From Streptomyces sp. NBC_01283 (GTDB taxonomy: Bacteria > Actinomycetota > Actinomycetes > Streptomycetales > Streptomycetaceae): a DNA stretch of 64,000 nucleotides. The position numbers and the translations under genes were made by a program. Where the stretch lies: contig NZ_CP108430.1 of assembly GCF_041435335.1 (NCBI RefSeq), positions 2,666,001 through 2,730,000 of the forward strand. The letters are read 5' to 3'. The notes beneath the pieces are model-generated. The model worked only from the letters and a program-made list of their open reading frames with translations, ran no database searches and was not told the origin of the DNA. Below, in pieces: positions 42,912-52,468 of the stretch; the stretch's first letter is position 1, and every line of letters begins with the position of its first letter.

Positions 42912-45071
42912 CTACGAAGTCGCCGCCGTGGGGTGCTGGGCACGGCTGACGTCGTACACCCCGGGCACCGCCCGCATGGCGCGCATCAGCCCCGGAAGGT
43001 GCGCCGCGTCCGGCAGTTGCAGCGTGTACGTGTGACGCACGCGCTGCTGGCTCGGCGGCTCGACGGTCGCCGACATGACCTCGACGCCCTCCAGGGCGAT
43101 GGCTTCGGTGAGGTCCGCCAGCAGATGCGCACGCCCGAACGATTCGGCGATCAGTGTCACCCGGCACTCCGCGCTGTCTCCCCAGCGCACGCCGACCTCG
43201 GCACGCCCCACCTCCTTCATGCGCGCGACGGCGGGACACTCGACGCGGTGCACGGTGACGACGCCGCCGCGGACGGCGAAGGCGGTCACCTCGTCGGGCG
43301 GGACGGGCGTACAGCAGCCCGCGAGCCGTACGCTCGCGCCTTCCCTGTCCACCACGGCGTTCGCCGCGGCGGGGCGCGGGAAGTCCGAGGCCTGCGGCGG
43401 GGGCGCGGGGGCTGTCTTCTCCGGGGGTGACGCCGCGGGCGCCGACGCGGGCGTGGGGTGGGTCGTGAGCCAGCGCCGGATGGCGATCCTCGCGGCGGGC
43501 GTGCGCGCGTGGTCGAGCCACTCGCGCGATGGTCCGGACGCCGCGTCCTGTCCCATGAGCAACTGGACCGTGTCACCGTCCCGCAGGACCGTGCTCAGCG
43601 TCGCCAGGCGTCCGTTGACACGTGCTCCGATGCAGGCGTGGGCGTCCTCGCCGTACTGGGCGTAGGCGGCGTCGACGCAGCTCGCGCCCGCGGGCAGTCC
43701 CAGGGTGCCGCCGTCGGGGCGGAAGACGGCGATCTCGCGGTCCTGGGCGAGGTCTTCGCGGAGCGTGGACCAGAACGTGTCCGGGTCGGGGGCCGCTTCC
43801 TGCCAGTCGAGGAGGCGGGAGAGCCAGCCGGGCCGGGTCGGGTCGGCGCGCTCACCCTCGACGGCGTCGTCGGAGGGGGCGTTGCTTCCGGCGTCGGACT
43901 GCTCCTCCGAAGGAGGAGCGTACGGATTGCGCAGGGCGACGACGCCGGCCTCGGCCACCTTGTGCATCTGATGCGTACGGATGAGGACTTCGGCGACCTC
44001 TCCGTCCGGGCGGGCCACGGCCGTGTGCAGCGATTGGTAGAGGTTGAACTTCGGTACGGCGATGAAGTCCTTGAACTCCGAGACCACCGGCGTGAAGCAG
44101 GTGTGCAGCTCACCGAGGACGCCGTAACAGTCCGCGTCCTCGTTCACCAGGACCAGGAGGCGTCCGAAGTCGGCCGCGCGCATCTCGCCGCGTTTGCGGT
44201 GCACCCGGTGGACCGAGAAGTAGTGCCGCGGCCTGATGAGGACTTCGGCGGCGATGCCCGCCTCGCGCAGCACCGCGCGGACGTCGTCCGCCGTCCCTTC
44301 CAGCGGGTCTCCCCCGTGCGCGGCGTTGGCCTCGATCAGCTCCTGGACCCGGGAGTACTCCTCCGGGAGGAGGATCGCGAAGACGAGGTCCTCGAGCTCG
44401 GTCTTGAGCGCCTGCACGCCGAGGCGTTCGGCGAGCGGAATGAGCACGTCCCGCGTCACCTTGGCGATCCGTGCCTGTTTCTCGGGGCGCATGACACCGA
44501 GCGTGCGCATGTTGTGCAGGCGGTCGGCGAGTTTGATCGACATGACGCGTACGTCGTTGCCGGTGGCCACGAGCATCTTGCGGAAGGTCTCGGGCTCGGC
44601 GGCCGCTCCGTAGTCGACCTTTTCCAGCTTCGTGACGCCGTCGACCAGATAGCAGACGTCGTCGCCGAACTCCGTGCGCACCTGATCGAGTGTCACGTCC
44701 GTGTCCTCGACGGTGTCGTGGAGCAGCGACGCGGTCAAGGTCGTGGTCTCGGCGCCCAGTTGGGCCAGGATCAGGGTCACCGCGAGCGGATGTGTGATGT
44801 ACGGCTCACCGCTCTTGCGCATCTGGCCGCGGTGGGAGGACTCCGCCAGGACCCACGCGCGCCGCAAGGGCTCCAGATCCGCGTCCGGGTAGTGGGCGCG
44901 ATGGGCTTCCGCCACATGGCCGATCGCATCCGGCAAGCGGTCCCGGGTGGCGGGCCCCATCAGGGCCGCCCGGCCGAGCCTGCGCAGGTCAAGCCGTGGA
45001 CGACCGCGCCTGCGCTGCGCTGCGGGCGTCGCGGGGCCAGACATCGCGGGGTTTGTGGCCTCCGCACTCAT
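42912..45071 (-). CDS. rshA: RelA/SpoT homologue RshA (hydrolase domain intact, synthetase motifs altered)
   Basis: 719 residues from ATG 45071 with GGAGGTG. HD hydrolase domain: ITHPLAV, LLHDTVEDTDVT (about 116-127) and KLADRLHNMRTL are conserved. In the synthetase domain, RPRHYFSVHRVHRKRG is followed by ADFGRLLVLV where GIRVLV-type Arg is usual. EFKDFIAVPKFNLYQSLHT is kept, but the ExQxRT motif reads AEVLIRT and the AAHW His is lost (AGVVALR). TGS and ACT domains follow. Predicted mainly a (p)ppGpp hydrolase. S. coelicolor RshA, a second RSH besides RelA, is the likely orthologue and has been reported able to make ppGpp in some conditions. Confidence 0.88.
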   Translation of the reverse strand: MSAEATNPAMSGPATPAAQRRRGRPRLDLRRLGRAALMGPATRDRLPDAIGHVAEAHRAHYPDADLEPLRRAWVLAESSHRGQMRKSGEPYITHPLAVTLILAQLGAETTTLTASLLHDTVEDTDVTLDQVRTEFGDDVCYLVDGVTKLEKVDYGAAAEPETFRKMLVATGNDVRVMSIKLADRLHNMRTLGVMRPEKQARIAKVTRDVLIPLAERLGVQALKTELEDLVFAILLPEEYSRVQELIEANAAHGGDPLEGTADDVRAVLREAGIAAEVLIRPRHYFSVHRVHRKRGEMRAADFGRLLVLVNEDADCYGVLGELHTCFTPVVSEFKDFIAVPKFNLYQSLHTAVARPDGEVAEVLIRTHQMHKVAEAGVVALRNPYAPPSEEQSDAGSNAPSDDAVEGERADPTRPGWLSRLLDWQEAAPDPDTFWSTLREDLAQDREIAVFRPDGGTLGLPAGASCVDAAYAQYGEDAHACIGARVNGRLATLSTVLRDGDTVQLLMGQDAASGPSREWLDHARTPAARIAIRRWLTTHPTPASAPAASPPEKTAPAPPPQASDFPRPAAANAVVDREGASVRLAGCCTPVPPDEVTAFAVRGGVVTVHRVECPAVARMKEVGRAEVGVRWGDSAECRVTLIAESFGRAHLLADLTEAIALEGVEVMSATVEPPSQQRVRHTYTLQLPDAAHLPGLMRAMRAVPGVYDVSRAQHPTAATS

Positions 45072-45213
45072 GGGCACCTCCGGCTGCTCCGACCGGCGGT
45101 GAGCGGACGACGGCGTGCTCCGTCCGGGCCGGTGCTTGATGCTACCGAGCCCACCACGCGCCGCTGACCGCCTCTCGCCGAGCGTGAAACGGATCACCCA
45201 TTCGAGCGACAGT

Positions 45214-46092
45214 TCACGGGTTTACAGTTTCGAACCATTTCGCGTCGATCTCGCCTTCGACGACGATCACCGCGGGGCCCGTCATCTCGATCTCGCCGTC
45301 GGGCCGCTCGGTGATCACCAGGCTCCCACCAGGCAGATCGACGGTGTACGTGACCGGCGAACCGGTCGCCGCGGGGTCCGCCCCGTCCCTGCGCGCCGCC
45401 GCGACGGCCACGGCGCACGCTCCCGTGCCGCACGAGCGGGTCTCGCCCGCGCCGCGCTCGTGCACCCGCATGGCGACGTGACGAGGGCCACGGTCGACGA
45501 CGAACTCGACGTTCACACCGTCCGGGTAGGCCGAGGCGGGGCTGAATGGCGGCGGGTCGTACAGGTTGCCCGCGTGGCTCAGGTCGTCCACGAAGGCGAC
45601 CGCGTGCGGGTTGCCCATGTTCACGTTGCGCGCCGGCCACTGGTGATCGGCCACGGAGACGCTGACGTCCCCTTCGGGGAAGGACGCCTTGCCCATGCCG
45701 ACGGTGACATCCCCGCCGGCCGCCGCCTTGGCGATGTGCACAGTCTTCACGCCGCCCCGGGTGGCGACGGCCAGATCGCCCTCACCCACCAGTCCGGCGC
45801 GCTGCAGATAGCGGGCGAAGACGCGCACGCCGTTGCCGCACATCTCCGCGATCGAGCCGTCGCCGTTGCGGTAGTCCATGAACCATTCGGCCTCGGCGGC
45901 CAAGTGGCGCACCTCGGGGTGGGCCGCGGAACGCACGACGTGCAGCAGACCGTCGCCCCCGATGCCCGCACGGCGGTCGCACAGGGCGGCGACAGCGGCC
46001 GGGGGCAGCTCGATGGCGTTCTCGGGGTCAGGGATGATCACGAAGTCGTTCTCGGTCCCGTGCCCCTTGAGGAAGGCGATCCGCGTGCTCAT
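45214..46092 (-). CDS. dapF: Diaminopimelate epimerase
   Basis: 292 residues. Converts LL- to meso-diaminopimelate for lysine and peptidoglycan (in Streptomyces the wall carries the LL form, so this mostly feeds lysine). Both catalytic Cys are present: Cys85 in EMCGNGVR and one near residue 220 in RSCGTGACA. The start matches the family (FLKGHGTENDFV, where many have KMHGLGNDFV). It lies at the end of a miaA-membrane protein-dapF run on the minus strand. Confidence 0.96.
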   Translation of the reverse strand: MSTRIAFLKGHGTENDFVIIPDPENAIELPPAAVAALCDRRAGIGGDGLLHVVRSAAHPEVRHLAAEAEWFMDYRNGDGSIAEMCGNGVRVFARYLQRAGLVGEGDLAVATRGGVKTVHIAKAAAGGDVTVGMGKASFPEGDVSVSVADHQWPARNVNMGNPHAVAFVDDLSHAGNLYDPPPFSPASAYPDGVNVEFVVDRGPRHVAMRVHERGAGETRSCGTGACAVAVAAARRDGADPAATGSPVTYTVDLPGGSLVITERPDGEIEMTGPAVIVVEGEIDAKWFETVNP

Positions 46093-46167
46093 TCCTCGAT
46101 CGTACGGGGTGCCGACGACAGTCCGTCGTCAAGGTGCCCACCAGGGCCCTGACCTCGTACGACGCCG

Positions 46168-46629
46168 TCAGCGAAGGCGCGCCACCCGCCACACGGCGAG
46201 GACGGCGACGGCGAGGAACACCAGGGCGTACGCGGAGACGATCCGCCAGTCCGGGCGGCGTCCGGAACCGCGCTCCGGGAGCCCCGGCCAGGTGTGCCCC
46301 ACGCGGCGGGCGGCCATCATGCCCCAGCCCGCGGCGCAGCTGCTGATCAGGAGTCCGAGCATGGCGACGACGGCGCCGCCGTCCCCGAACTCGAAGGCCA
46401 GCGGGAAGGCGAACATCAGCGATCCGGCGGCGGCGAGGATGACGATCGGTGCGAGCTGCCAGATGCGCAGACGGCGCTGCGGGCGTAGTTCGACCTCGAC
46501 CTCCGCCGCGACCATGGCGTCCGCGACGGGACCGTCGTCGGTCACGCCGTCCGGCACCACGTCAGGTCCGTCCGGGGTCAGCTCGCCGCCGTCATGCGCG
46601 GTGTCTCGAGGGCCGGCCTCCATCGCCAT
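46168..46629 (-). CDS. Small membrane protein between miaA and dapF
   Basis: 153 residues from ATG 46629, GGAGGG upstream; a GTG at 46680 would add 17 residues. The first ~55 residues are acidic and polar. Three hydrophobic segments follow: IWQLAPIVILAAAGSLMFAF, VVAMLGLLISSCAAGWGMMA and IVSAYALVFLAVAVLAVW, the last separated by a basic loop. No family recognised. Spacing of 101 bp to miaA and 75 bp to dapF suggests one transcript. Confidence 0.7.
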   Translation of the reverse strand: MAMEAGPRDTAHDGGELTPDGPDVVPDGVTDDGPVADAMVAAEVEVELRPQRRLRIWQLAPIVILAAAGSLMFAFPLAFEFGDGGAVVAMLGLLISSCAAGWGMMAARRVGHTWPGLPERGSGRRPDWRIVSAYALVFLAVAVLAVWRVARLR

Positions 46630-46730
46630 CCGCCCTCCCACTTCGGACTCCACTGGTCGATCGATGGTCGATGATGGCACGGCGCCAGGGGCCGGGATGA
46701 CCGCCGGAGCGTCCCGATGCCATCACGTGA

Positions 46731-47669
46731 TCAGGCTGTGACCGCTCGTTCGACCAACGCCATTGCTTGTCCTGGGAGTTCCCCTCGATCGGCGATGGCG
46801 CCACTGAGCCAGTGCACCCGGGGATCGCGGCGGAACCACGAGTCCTGACGGCGTGCGAAACGCTTGGTCGCGCGCACCGTCTCCGTGCGCGCCTCGTCGT
46901 CGGTGCACTCCCCCGCGAGCGCCGCGAGCACCTGCTGGTAGCCGAGCGCGCGTGACGCCGTACGCCCCTCGCGCAGGCCCACGGCCTCCAGTGCGCGCAC
47001 CTCGTCGACGAGGCCCGCGTCCCACATGCGGTCCACGCGCGTGGCGATGCGTTCGTCGAGCTCGGGGCGGCCGACGTCGACGCCGATCTGGACGGTGTCG
47101 TAGACGGAGTCGTGGCCGGGGAGGTTGGCGGTGAAGGGCTTGCCGGTGATCTCGATGACCTCAAGGGCGCGGACGATCCGGCGGCCGTTGCTGGGGAGGA
47201 TGGCCTGGCCCGCTCCGGGGTCGGCGGCGGCGAGGCGGGCATGGAGCGCGCCGGAGCCGTGGAGCGCGAGCTCTTCCTCCAGGCGGGCCCGGATCGCGGG
47301 GTCCGTGCCGGGGAACTCCAGGTGGTCGACGGCGCCCCTGACGTAGAGCCCTGAGCCGCCGACCAGGATCGGCCAGCGTCCGTCGGCAAGGAGGCGGTCG
47401 ATCTCGGCCCGCGCCAGCTTCTGGTACTCGGCGACGCTCGCCGCTTCCGTGACATCCCAGATGTCGAGGAGGTGGTGCGGCACGCCGTCGCGCTCTTCGA
47501 GCGTCAGCTTGGCGGTGCCGATGTCCATCCCTGTGTAGAGCTGCATGGAGTCGGCGTTGACGACTTCACCGCCGAGGCGTTGGGCCAGAAAAACGCCTAG
47601 ATCGGACTTTCCTGCCGCGGTGGGCCCGACGACGGCGATGACCCGCGGTGCGGGAGCTGCTCTACTCAC
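46731..47669 (-). CDS. miaA: tRNA dimethylallyltransferase MiaA
   Basis: 312 residues from GTG 47669. Adds dimethylallyl to N6 of A37 in tRNAs reading UNN codons; MiaB, encoded nearby, methylthiolates the product. P-loop GPTAAGKS (about 16-23), DSMQLYTGMDIGTAK, the catalytic PHHLLD segment, VGGSGLYVRG and ASRALGYQQV near the C-terminus are all family motifs. The frame stays open far upstream (to 48599), but that part has no MiaA similarity and overlaps divergent genes. In Streptomyces miaA affects TTA-codon decoding and development. Confidence 0.96.
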   Translation of the reverse strand: MSRAAPAPRVIAVVGPTAAGKSDLGVFLAQRLGGEVVNADSMQLYTGMDIGTAKLTLEERDGVPHHLLDIWDVTEAASVAEYQKLARAEIDRLLADGRWPILVGGSGLYVRGAVDHLEFPGTDPAIRARLEEELALHGSGALHARLAAADPGAGQAILPSNGRRIVRALEVIEITGKPFTANLPGHDSVYDTVQIGVDVGRPELDERIATRVDRMWDAGLVDEVRALEAVGLREGRTASRALGYQQVLAALAGECTDDEARTETVRATKRFARRQDSWFRRDPRVHWLSGAIADRGELPGQAMALVERAVTA

Positions 47670-47851
47670 CGCCCCAGTCTCGCAAATCCCGCGACGACTT
47701 CCCGAACGAGCTACGTGACGCCACACGTCCGGGGTCGTTGCCTGTTGCGAGGTTCCGGCCGCCGGTTTCGAGGATCGGCGACCCGGGCGGCGCAACAGGG
47801 CGCACCGGGCGGCGCGGGATTTCGCCCACACGAGTACCGTATGGAGTAGAT

Positions 47852-48253
47852 ATGGGCGTTTTTGCACGGTTTCGCAGGAAGTCCAAGGACGCGGAAGAGG
47901 CGTCAACGGCCGAGGCTGCCGCCGGCACCCTGACAGCCGAGCCGGAAGCGGCCGAGGAGTCCTCCGAGTCCGGGACCGGCAAGGAAGAGACCAAGGCCGA
48001 AGCCACCGTCGAGGACGGGCCCAAGGCCGCGACCGAGGCCGAGGAGAAGTCCGAGAAGAAGGCCGAGGCGAAGGCCGGTACCGAGGCCGCGTCTGAGACC
48101 GAGACGGAGTCCAAGGACAAGTCCGAGGCCAAACCCGAGGACACGTCGGACGACACCGAAGCGGCTGCCGCGGAGAACGTGGACATCCCCAAGCAGCAGT
48201 CCGCGGAGAAGGCCGCCGACAACGACGAGGCCGACGAAGGCGCCCGCAAGTGA
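47852..48253 (+). CDS. Small acidic, Ala/Glu/Lys-rich protein
   Basis: 133 residues from ATG 47852 with GGAG 6 bp upstream. Begins MGVFARFRRKSKDAEEAS, a basic amphipathic N-terminus, followed by a repetitive, highly charged Ala/Glu/Lys/Thr tract with no hydrophobic core, so it is probably disordered or coiled coil. Streptomyces relatives are sometimes annotated as gliding-motility proteins on composition alone, which I do not trust. It lies 25 bp upstream of the antitoxin-like gene and is divergent from miaA. Confidence 0.7.
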   Translation: MGVFARFRRKSKDAEEASTAEAAAGTLTAEPEAAEESSESGTGKEETKAEATVEDGPKAATEAEEKSEKKAEAKAGTEAASETETESKDKSEAKPEDTSDDTEAAAAENVDIPKQQSAEKAADNDEADEGARK

Positions 48254-48278
48254 CTCTCCCAGCGAGGGAAGGTAACCG

Positions 48279-48560
48279 ATGGGCTTCCTGCAGAACCTGA
48301 AGGACAAGCTCGCCCCGGCGAAGGACAAGGTCGCGGGCCTCGCGCAGCAGCACGGGGACAAGATCGACCAAGGTCTCGAAAAGGCCGCGAAGGTGGTCGA
48401 CGACAAGACCAAGGGCAAGTACAGCGACAAGATCCAGACGGGGACGGGCAAGGCGAAAGAAGCCATGGACCGCCTCGCCGGGACGCCCGACGAGGGCAAG
48501 GGCACGGGTGGCGGCCCCAGTGGCGGCACGACCCCTCCGACGCCTCCTCCGGCTCCCTGA
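48279..48560 (+). CDS. MT0933-like antitoxin-family small protein
   Basis: 93 residues from ATG 48279 (GAGGGAAGG). MGFLQNLKDKLAPAKDKVAG, then HGDKIDQGLEKAAKVVDDKTKGKYSDKI-type sequence: an amphipathic, Lys-rich helical protein with a Gly/Pro tail. This matches the actinobacterial family called MT0933-like antitoxin (Mycobacterium Rv0909, paired with toxin Rv0910). No SRPBCC toxin is next to it here; its partner in the unit is the acidic protein upstream. Antitoxin function in this setting is therefore doubtful. Confidence 0.75.
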   Translation: MGFLQNLKDKLAPAKDKVAGLAQQHGDKIDQGLEKAAKVVDDKTKGKYSDKIQTGTGKAKEAMDRLAGTPDEGKGTGGGPSGGTTPPTPPPAP

Positions 48561-48665
48561 ACCACCGGCTGCATCACTCGTCGGCACACCGGCCGTCACA
48601 CGGCGCCGGAGCGCCGGCTGAGTACGTCGGCCGGGCCACCGTCACCGGCTGAACGACTTCGGCGG

Positions 48666-48698
48666 ACGGCCGTGGAGCGCCACCAGCTCCGCGGCCGT
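48666..48698. terminator. Bidirectional terminator
   Basis: 13-bp stem with one G-U pair (ACGGCCGTGGAGC / GCTCCGCGGCCGT) and a 7-nt loop between convergent genes. Confidence 0.75.
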
Positions 48699-48750
48699 CG
48701 CCGTGCGTCGACCGCCGTCGGCCACGAGCGGCGCCGGCCCCTCGGTGGGG

Positions 48751-49488
48751 CTACGACCAGGCCGCGACCAGGTACCCCACGCCGTACGGAGCGTCCTCGT
48801 AGAGCAGCTCGCCGCTCAGGCCCGCTCCCTCGGCCGCACCCGCGAGCACCTGCCACGGCGCCCGGCCCGCCGCCTTCAGTTCGTACGCCAGCTCCTCGTC
48901 CAGCGTCTTGAGCGCATCGACGTCCGCAGCGCCCAGCGCACGGGCGGCCTCCGCGTCGAACCCGGCCGCCCGCTCGTCGAGATACCCCGGCGCCTTCAGC
49001 GTGCGGCACGCGCTGGCGTCGCCCATCACCAGCAGAGCCACGCGGTCGGCCCGAGCAGCGATCTCCCCTCCGACTTGGATACACCGCTCGGCCGCCAGAG
49101 GTTCCCCCACGCCGAGCCCTTCCAGCGGTGCCGCCGACCACTCCGTACGGTCGAGGAGCCAGGCGGCGACGGCGAGCGAGGGCGGAAGCTCACGCTCCGC
49201 CGCGTCCGAACCGCCTGTCATACGGGGCATGCCGCCGGAACGTCCCAGCCGTACGTCCAGGTCCACGCCGAAGCCGCGGAAGGACCCCCGCGCGCCCTGC
49301 GGATGCGGTCCGCGGCCGTTCTGCTCGGCGGGGCCGATCACGATGAGCCGGTCGACCCGTGCGGCGGCGAGCACCCCGATGGCGTCCGTGCACGCGGCGC
49401 GCGCGGCGTCCAGTTCGGGGGCAGCACCCGCGGCGACCTGGGGGACGAGCAGGGGCGGGCAGGGGCAGACGGCTGCGGCGACAAGCAT
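48751..49488 (-). CDS. Class III extradiol ring-cleavage dioxygenase subunit B-like protein
   Basis: 245 residues from ATG 49488. The LigB-like fold is suggested by MLVAAAVCPCPPLLVPQVAA at the start, VDRLIVIGPAEQ, ALLVMGDASACRTLKAPGYL and AGAAEGAGLSGELLYEDAPYG near the end. The iron-binding His residues of true LigB enzymes are not obvious (the usual PHPP reads CPCPPLL), so it may not be a dioxygenase. It follows the 94-residue gene by 20 bp and is the end of the miaB transcript. Confidence 0.75.
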   Translation of the reverse strand: MLVAAAVCPCPPLLVPQVAAGAAPELDAARAACTDAIGVLAAARVDRLIVIGPAEQNGRGPHPQGARGSFRGFGVDLDVRLGRSGGMPRMTGGSDAAERELPPSLAVAAWLLDRTEWSAAPLEGLGVGEPLAAERCIQVGGEIAARADRVALLVMGDASACRTLKAPGYLDERAAGFDAEAARALGAADVDALKTLDEELAYELKAAGRAPWQVLAGAAEGAGLSGELLYEDAPYGVGYLVAAWS

Positions 49489-49508
49489 GATCCGCAGCGT
49501 AACGCGCG

Positions 49509-49793
49509 CTAGTGAGAGATCGGGCCGGAGTCCCACTCCAGCTCTGAGATCGAGAAGCGGTACGGGAAGGAGCCCCCGGACGAGCCGTCGCCGATCACCA
49601 TCCAGCCGTCGGCCGTGCGGTAGCGCCGCATCCGTACGGGATAGCGCGGGTGCTTCGGGCGGTACAGGCGGACGAACTCCGCGAACCGCTCCACCGCTTC
49701 GTCATGTGTGCCGTCCACCGTGGCCATCAGCTCGAACAGATGCCATGCCCCCGGCCCCGGCGGGTTCTCCATCATCAGCGCCCAGCGCGCCAT
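49509..49793 (-). CDS. Hypothetical small protein downstream of miaB
   Basis: 94 residues, no signal peptide. Aromatic- and Arg-rich with conserved-looking stretches LYRPKHPRYPVRMRRYRTAD and GGSFPYRFSISELEWDSG. I recognise no family. It is placed 47 bp after the miaB stop and 20 bp before the dioxygenase-like gene on the same strand, so it is co-transcribed with both. Confidence 0.75.
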   Translation of the reverse strand: MARWALMMENPPGPGAWHLFELMATVDGTHDEAVERFAEFVRLYRPKHPRYPVRMRRYRTADGWMVIGDGSSGGSFPYRFSISELEWDSGPISH

Positions 49794-49840
49794 CGGCCCA
49801 TCCCCCGTCGTTCCACTGCGCCCGTTGTCCGCCCGACCTG

Positions 49841-51361
49841 TCAGTCGCAGCCGCAGCCGCTTCCGGAGGCCACCGGGAGCGGCTCGGGGGCGCCCACCTT
49901 CGGCAGCCCGAGCATCACGCCCGCGGGCTTGGCGGCCGCCTCGGCGTTGCGCTTCTCCCAGGCGTCACCCGCGCGCGTGGGGCGCACGTTCAGGACGGCA
50001 CCCTCGGCGAGCAGGTGGTGCGGCGCCGCGTACGTGATCTCCACCGTCACCACGTCACCAGGGCGGACCTCGGTCTCGGGCTTGGTGAAGTGGACCAGAC
50101 GGTTGTCGGGGGCGCGTCCGGAGAGGCGGTGGGTGGCGCCGTCCTTGCGGCCCTCGCCCTCGGCCACCATCAGGTCGAGCGTCCTGCCGACCTGCTTCTT
50201 GTTCTCGTCCCAGGCGATCTCCTCCTGGAGGGCGGACAGACGCATGTAGCGCGCCTGGACGACCTCCTTGGGGATCTGCCCCTCCATGGTCGCCGCGGGC
50301 GTACCGGGGCGCTTGGAGTACTGGAAGGTGAAGGCATTGGCGAAGCGGGCCTCGCGGACCACGTGCATCGTCTGCTCGAAGTCCTCCTCGGTCTCCCCGG
50401 GGAAGCCGACGATGATGTCGGTGGTGATCGCGGCCTCGGGCATCGCGGCGCGGACCTTCTCGATGATGCCGAGGAAGCGGTCCTGGCGGTACGAGCGGCG
50501 CATCGCCTTCAGGATCGGGTCCGAACCCGACTGGAGCGGCATATGGAGCTGCGGCATGACGTTCGGCGTCTCGGCCATGGCGGCGATCACGTCGTCCGTG
50601 AAGTCGCGCGGGTGCGGGGACGTGAAGCGCACGCGCTCCAGGCCCTCGATCTTCCCGCAGGCCCGGAGGAGCTTGCTGAAGGCCTCGCGGTCACCGATGT
50701 CCGAGCCGTACGCGTTCACGTTCTGGCCGAGCAGGGTGATCTCGGAGACGCCCTCGGCGACGAGCGCCTCGATCTCGGCGAGGATGTCGCCGGTCCTGCG
50801 GTCCTTCTCCTTGCCGCGCAGGGCGGGCACGATGCAGAACGTGCAGGTGTTGTTGCAGCCCACGGAGATGGAGACCCAGGCCGCGTAGGCGCTCTCGCGG
50901 CGCGTGGGCAGCGTCGAGGGGAACGCCTCCAGGGACTCGGCGATCTCGACCTGCGCCTCTTCCTGGACGCGGGCCCTCTCCAGGAGCACCGGCAGCTTGC
51001 CGATGTTGTGGGTGCCGAAGACGACGTCGACCCAGGGGGCCTTCTCGACGATGGTGTCGCGGTCCTTCTGGGCCAGGCAGCCGCCGACGGCGATCTGCAT
51101 GCCGGGCCGCTTGGTCTTCATCGGCGCCAGGCGGCCGAGGTTCCCGTACAGACGGTTGTCGGCGTTCTCCCGCACGGCGCACGTGTTGAAGACGACCACG
51201 TCGGCGTCGCCGTCCGAGCCCTCGGGCGCGCGTTCGTAGCCGGCGCCCTCCAGGAGCCCGGAGAGGCGCTCCGAATCGTGGACGTTCATCTGGCACCCGT
51301 AAGTGCGTACCTCGTACGTTCCTTTAACGCCCACTGCCTGTCCCCGGTCGCCGCTGCTCAT
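49841..51361 (-). CDS. miaB: tRNA-2-methylthio-N6-dimethylallyladenosine synthase MiaB
   Basis: 506 residues. Radical-SAM methylthiotransferase acting on i6A37 made by MiaA. N-terminal UPF0004 domain with three cluster Cys (YGCQMN, NTCAVR, GGCLAQ), radical-SAM Cys motif CNNTCTFC (about 168-175), and a C-terminal TRAM domain (about 375-445). A ~45-residue extension ends in SGSGCGCD, a Cys-rich tail beyond the family length. It is divergent from the TAXI gene (86 bp). Confidence 0.96.
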   Translation of the reverse strand: MSSGDRGQAVGVKGTYEVRTYGCQMNVHDSERLSGLLEGAGYERAPEGSDGDADVVVFNTCAVRENADNRLYGNLGRLAPMKTKRPGMQIAVGGCLAQKDRDTIVEKAPWVDVVFGTHNIGKLPVLLERARVQEEAQVEIAESLEAFPSTLPTRRESAYAAWVSISVGCNNTCTFCIVPALRGKEKDRRTGDILAEIEALVAEGVSEITLLGQNVNAYGSDIGDREAFSKLLRACGKIEGLERVRFTSPHPRDFTDDVIAAMAETPNVMPQLHMPLQSGSDPILKAMRRSYRQDRFLGIIEKVRAAMPEAAITTDIIVGFPGETEEDFEQTMHVVREARFANAFTFQYSKRPGTPAATMEGQIPKEVVQARYMRLSALQEEIAWDENKKQVGRTLDLMVAEGEGRKDGATHRLSGRAPDNRLVHFTKPETEVRPGDVVTVEITYAAPHHLLAEGAVLNVRPTRAGDAWEKRNAEAAAKPAGVMLGLPKVGAPEPLPVASGSGCGCD

Positions 51362-51447
51362 GTGACAAGGGTAGGCGGTCGCGGGAGTGTCCCCGCCGGG
51401 AGCTCGGCCCTGGCCATCACTGCGAGTGGCCTGGCAGGATCGCGCGC

Positions 51448-52443
51448 ATGTTCACGGCACTCCCCCGCCTCAGCAGGCGCCGCGCACTCCAGGGTGCGGC
51501 GGCCGCCCTTGTGGTCTTCGGGCTCCTGATGTGGTGGCTCGTCCCGGTGGGCGACGACTCTCCGGGGGGCCGGATGACGTTCAGCACGGGCGTGAAGAAC
51601 GCGGTGTACGAGCGGTACGGCAAGCTCCTGCGGACCGCGATCTCCCATGACATGCCCAAGGTGGACGTGGAGCTGCTCAACAGCGAGGGATCGCAGCAGA
51701 ACGTCGAGCGGGTGGCCACGGGGAAGGCCGATTTCACCATCGCCGCCGCCGACGCCGTCGAGAAGTACCGCCTGGAGGGGCGGGCGGGCGCGGAGCGGCT
51801 GCGGGGCTGTGCGCGGCTGTATGACGACTACGTCCAGCTCGTCGTCCGGCGCACTTCTGGCATCGACAGGGCGAAGGACCTGCGGGGCAAGAAGGTGGCC
51901 GTGGGGCAGCCGCGCTCGGGCGTGCGGCTGATAGCGGAACGCGTGCTCAAGGCCGCCGACCTCGATCCCGGAAAGGACCTCACGTCGGTGAACGCCGGTA
52001 TCGACACGGCGCCCGATCTTCTCAAGAATGGCGACATCGACGCCTTCTTCTGGTCGGGCGGACTGCCGACCAGCACCGTCGCCAAGCTCTCCGAGGAGTT
52101 CGACATCCGTCTCGTCCCGCTCGGCGACCTCGTGGACGCGCTGCACGAGCAGGGCGGGGCCTCCCGCTACTACCGGGCGGCGGTGATGCCCGCCGACGCC
52201 TATCCCGCCGTCCAGCAGCACGACGCCGTACCGACCCTGGCCGTGGCGAACCTCCTGGTCACCACGGACCGGGCGGACCCGAAGCTGACCGAGGGGCTGA
52301 CCCGCACGGTGATCGACAGCCGTGATCACATCGGTGGCGAGGTGCACGCGGCCCAGTTGGTGGACCTGCGAACCGCGCTCTACACGGACCCGCTCGACCT
52401 GCACGAGGGTGCGCGCCGCTACTACCAGTCGGTCAAGCCGTAG
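51448..52443 (+). CDS. TAXI-family TRAP-type solute-binding protein, membrane-anchored
   Basis: 331 residues. A basic N-terminus ([10 protein letters not shown]) and one hydrophobic segment ([17 protein letters not shown]) with no lipobox Cys or clear cleavage site suggest a signal anchor. The TAXI fold follows: [57 protein letters not shown] and [25 protein letters not shown] proteins commonly bind glutamate or similar ligands. No TRAP membrane subunits are nearby. It converges on gluK with 25 bp between stops, so a role as a sensory partner of GluK is possible. Confidence 0.88.
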   Translation: MFTALPRLSRRRALQGAAAALVVFGLLMWWLVPVGDDSPGGRMTFSTGVKNAVYERYGKLLRTAISHDMPKVDVELLNSEGSQQNVERVATGKADFTIAAADAVEKYRLEGRAGAERLRGCARLYDDYVQLVVRRTSGIDRAKDLRGKKVAVGQPRSGVRLIAERVLKAADLDPGKDLTSVNAGIDTAPDLLKNGDIDAFFWSGGLPTSTVAKLSEEFDIRLVPLGDLVDALHEQGGASRYYRAAVMPADAYPAVQQHDAVPTLAVANLLVTTDRADPKLTEGLTRTVIDSRDHIGGEVHAAQLVDLRTALYTDPLDLHEGARRYYQSVKP

Positions 52444-52468
52444 CCATCAAGCGGCGTGCCCGTAGCCG

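Noticed and set aside
46731-48599. 622-codon frame extending miaA upstream
   Set aside because: Extension overlaps two better-supported + strand genes and lacks MiaA-like sequence.
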